From DATAYF01 sp036272735 (GTDB lineage Bacteria > Chloroflexota > Ktedonobacteria > Ktedonobacterales > Ktedonobacteraceae), in NCBI GenBank assembly GCA_036272735.1, contig DATAYF010000306.1:1-7002 (forward strand): 7,002 bases of DNA, read 5' to 3'. The position numbers and the translations under genes were made by a program. Position 1 is the stretch's first letter; every line of letters starts with the position of its first letter. The notes beneath the pieces were generated by a model. It saw only the letters and a program-made list of their open reading frames with translations, searched no databases and had not been told where the DNA came from. This document shows positions 5,830 to 7,002 of this stretch, piece after piece.

Positions 5830-6150
5830 TTACAATTTACAGAGAACGGCCCAGAAAGCCCCGCTCTTTCTAAGGCGGGGATGAATGGGCGTTCCTTTCG
5901 GGCCGGTGGGGGGGGAGAGGAAGCATCGCTCTTCTTTCGTACTGTGTCCTCCACAGGATGAAGAAAGATCATCGTCTTTTATCGTCTCACGCTTGCGAAG
6001 AAACGCATTGAAGTCAGAGCGCCGGATATGGTATCCTCCGCTTCGACCGAACGTAAGAGCACGGAGTTGCTTCTCACGAATCCATTTCCGAACGGTACGT
6101 CGTCGAGTTACCGGAAGAAACCTGCCCGACGAGAATAGTTGTGTAAGCAT
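5830..6150 (-). CDS. Stand-alone excisionase-type (HTH_17/MerR-like) DNA-binding protein
   Basis: This is a 106-residue protein numbered from ATG 6150. Residues 2-55 match the winged HTH of excisionases and of the N-terminal domain of IS607-type recombinases. LPVTRRRTVRKWIREKQLRA (12-31) is the HTH, GRSGGYHIRRSDF (35-47) is the wing, and NAFLRKRE ends the domain. One Arg more than usual sits in RRR before TVRKW. No serine-recombinase or Y1 transposase domain follows. The tail (56-106) is low complexity, runs across a C8 homopolymer and into the terminal hairpin, and may be partly non-native. No good SD marks the start; in-frame ATGs also exist at 6192 and 6237. The last would overlap the divergent TnpB start, which makes it unlikely. 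A role in controlling or helping the adjacent TnpB element is inferred from position. Confidence 0.65.
   Translation of the reverse strand: MLTQLFSSGRFLPVTRRRTVRKWIREKQLRALTFGRSGGYHIRRSDFNAFLRKRETIKDDDLSSSCGGHSTKEERCFLSPPTGPKGTPIHPRLRKSGAFWAVLCKL
5859..5880. repeat. GC-rich hairpin resembling an IS200/IS605 end or guide-RNA scaffold end
   Basis: CCCCGC (5859-5864) pairs with GCGGGG (5875-5880) around a 10-nt loop TCTTTCTAAG, and GATGAATGGGCG follows. GC-rich stem, CTTT-containing loop and short conserved flank are the style of subterminal hairpins in IS200/IS605 elements, where the right-end copy also forms the 3' part of the TnpB guide RNA. The orientation is ambiguous. On the minus strand the same stem is followed by CTTTCT and could end the HTH transcript. 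Confidence 0.5.
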
Positions 6151-6172
6151 GTGAAAGTGTAGAAAGACACGA

Positions 6173-6208
6173 GGGACGGGCAGCAGTCCCATCTCTTTCT
6201 GAAGAGAT
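6173..6208 (+). promoter_or_regulatory. Two adjacent hairpins before the TnpB-related gene
   Basis: GGGAC (6173-6177) pairs with GTCCC (6186-6190). Immediately after, ATCTCTT (6191-6197) pairs perfectly with AAGAGAT (6202-6208) around the 4-nt loop TCTG. The pair lies in the gap between the divergent HTH and TnpB-related starts, ending 27 nt before the latter's ATG. It may be leader structure that dampens translation, as is common in transposon genes, or binding sites for the HTH protein. Confidence 0.35.
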
Positions 6209-6235
6209 CCTCTGCATTGGAAGGCAAAGCAAGTC

Positions 6236-7002
6236 ATGAAGCGAGCAAAGACACCGACCTTTCTTCTCGAACTCCCTCTCCGGGTCGATTGGAGCCAGGA
6301 ACGCCATGTACGTGCGCACCTGGAGGCCGCTCGGTGTCTCTACAACGCTCTGCTTTCTGAAGCAAACAAACGTCTTCGATGCATGCGCAACGATCCGGCA
6401 TGGGCACAAGCCAGAGCTATCCCTCACTCTAAAAAGCAGGAACGCGCACAAGCCTTCTCTGCCCTACGCAAGACGTATCACTTCTCGGAATACAAGCTAC
6501 ACGAGTATGCCAAGCTTGCCCGGGTCTCGTGGATCGCCGATCACATTGAGAGCACCATGGCTCAAACCCTTGCGACTCGCGCCTATCAGGCGGTCAATCG
6601 GGTCTGTGTTGGGAAAGCCAAACGAGTACGCTTCCAAAGCCGAGGACGTGGCATTGATAGCGTGGAGGGCAAACGGAACGATGTCGGCATGCGCTTCGTG
6701 TTTGACCCGGGTGTGGGCGATGGCGGCTTCCTGATCTGGAACACAGAGGTCATCCCAGCCATCATCGACTGGCGAGACCCGGTGGTGCAGCATGGCATGT
6801 ACCACCCCATCAAGTATGTGCGCCTGATTCGCCGCAAAGCTTCCTCACCACAGGCACAGGGAGCCGATAAAGACAGCAATCGTTATTCCGTGCAATTGGT
6901 TTTAGAGGGCCATGCCTTCGTCAAACCGAAGCATGAGCAGGGAGGGAAAGACACGATTGGCCTGGATATTGGCCCATCGACACTCGCTATTGTCCCTCGT
7001 CG
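6236..7002 (+). CDS. tnpB: TnpB-related protein (IS605 OrfB-like RNA-guided nuclease family), N-terminal 255 residues
   Basis: The frame is open from ATG 6236 to the window edge, 255 residues with no stop, so it is cut by the window. The N-terminal half is helical and basic, with LEAARCLYNALLSEANKR (29-46), typical of the TnpB first helices. A beta-rich part follows, ending RLIRRKASSP and NRYSVQLVLEG, like the second WED-type segment. KDTIGLDIGPSTLAIV follows, which is RuvC motif I with the catalytic Asp at 244. The Asp is intact, so this is not visibly a nuclease-dead form. RuvC-I starts about 50 residues later than in compact TnpBs such as that of ISDra2 (Asp191), and GLDIGPST differs from the common GIDLG form. 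Both fit the divergent TnpB-related accessory branch. RuvC-II, the zinc finger and RuvC-III lie beyond the window. The in-frame stop at 6200-6202 and lack of another ATG support this start; GGAAGG (6219-6224) is a weak SD. Confidence 0.88.
   Translation, partial: MKRAKTPTFLLELPLRVDWSQERHVRAHLEAARCLYNALLSEANKRLRCMRNDPAWAQARAIPHSKKQERAQAFSALRKTYHFSEYKLHEYAKLARVSWIADHIESTMAQTLATRAYQAVNRVCVGKAKRVRFQSRGRGIDSVEGKRNDVGMRFVFDPGVGDGGFLIWNTEVIPAIIDWRDPVVQHGMYHPIKYVRLIRRKASSPQAQGADKDSNRYSVQLVLEGHAFVKPKHEQGGKDTIGLDIGPSTLAIVPR

Larger units (their letters stand above)
5830..7002 (+). mobile_element. IS200/IS605-like TnpB module, left part (continues past the window)
   Basis: The module has a terminal-type hairpin (5859-5880), a divergent small DNA-binding gene on the minus strand and a TnpB-related gene on the plus strand. 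This mirrors the divergent tnpA-tnpB order of IS605, except that the small gene encodes an HTH protein and not a Y1 transposase. TTAC occurs at 5830-5833 and again at 5837-5840; TTAC is the known target tetranucleotide of IS608. The exact left end is not proven and the right end is outside the window. It may be non-autonomous. Confidence 0.6.

Noticed and set aside
5830..6150. Complete IS607 serine recombinase TnpA
   Set aside because: Only the HTH domain is present; no recombinase catalytic region follows before the stop, and the gene is divergent from tnpB while IS607 genes overlap in the same direction.
5085..7002. RNA-guided transcription system made of the ECF sigma factor and a TnpB/Cas12f-like protein
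   Set aside because: The idea is tempting because exapted Cas12f-type proteins with ECF sigma partners have been reported. Here the genes point away from each other, an element end lies between them, and the RuvC-I Asp is intact. Chance neighbourhood is more likely.
6236..7002. IscB/Cas9-ancestor with an upstream guide RNA
   Set aside because: The N-terminus lacks the PLMP motif and RuvC-I does not come near residue 60 as in IscB; the architecture is TnpB-like.
1..7002. CRISPR array, tRNA or rRNA genes
   Set aside because: No regularly spaced direct repeats with spacers and no tRNA- or rRNA-like sequence were seen on either strand.

Overview
The window reads as chromosomal DNA from a Gram-positive-like, multicellular-type bacterium. 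My best guess is a Ktedonobacteria-type Chloroflexota. The reasons are moderate GC, large soluble multi-PAS/GAF histidine kinases, purine-rich Shine-Dalgarno (SD) sites, ECF sigma factors paired with very short partner ORFs, and a TnpB-type element. This placement is inference from protein style only; no rRNA or marker gene is present.

Layout. (a) Positions 1-130 hold the Ala/Pro-rich tail of an upstream plus-strand gene and a strong terminator hairpin. (b) Positions 143-4745 hold a signalling locus on the plus strand. A good sigma-A-like promoter precedes a soluble PAS-GAF-PAS-PAS histidine kinase. It is followed 34 nt later by an OmpR/PhoB-class, KdpE-like response regulator. Next comes a 181-nt regulatory gap with four TTCAC-type repeats in 11-bp register and a structured leader, then a stand-alone receiver protein and a 63-residue hypothetical protein. 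A perfect 64-bp palindrome closes the unit. (c) Positions 4751-5760 hold a minus-strand unit: an ECF sigma factor followed by a 73-residue acidic protein that may be a reduced anti-sigma or partner protein. The RNA between these two genes can fold so that the SD of the small gene is paired with sequence just after the sigma stop codon. (d) From about 5830 to the right edge lies a transposon-derived module. It has an IS200/IS605-like terminal hairpin, a minus-strand stand-alone excisionase-type (HTH_17) protein, and a divergent TnpB-related gene on the plus strand. That gene runs off the window just after its RuvC-I motif.

How the genes may work together (inference). The kinase would phosphorylate the KdpE-like regulator, which could bind the 11-bp repeats just downstream of its own gene and drive the receiver and 63-aa genes. 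The sigma unit looks independent and convergent to this locus. The most unusual parts are the phased operator, the SD-masking RNA between sigma and its partner, and the HTH plus TnpB-related pair lacking a visible transposase.
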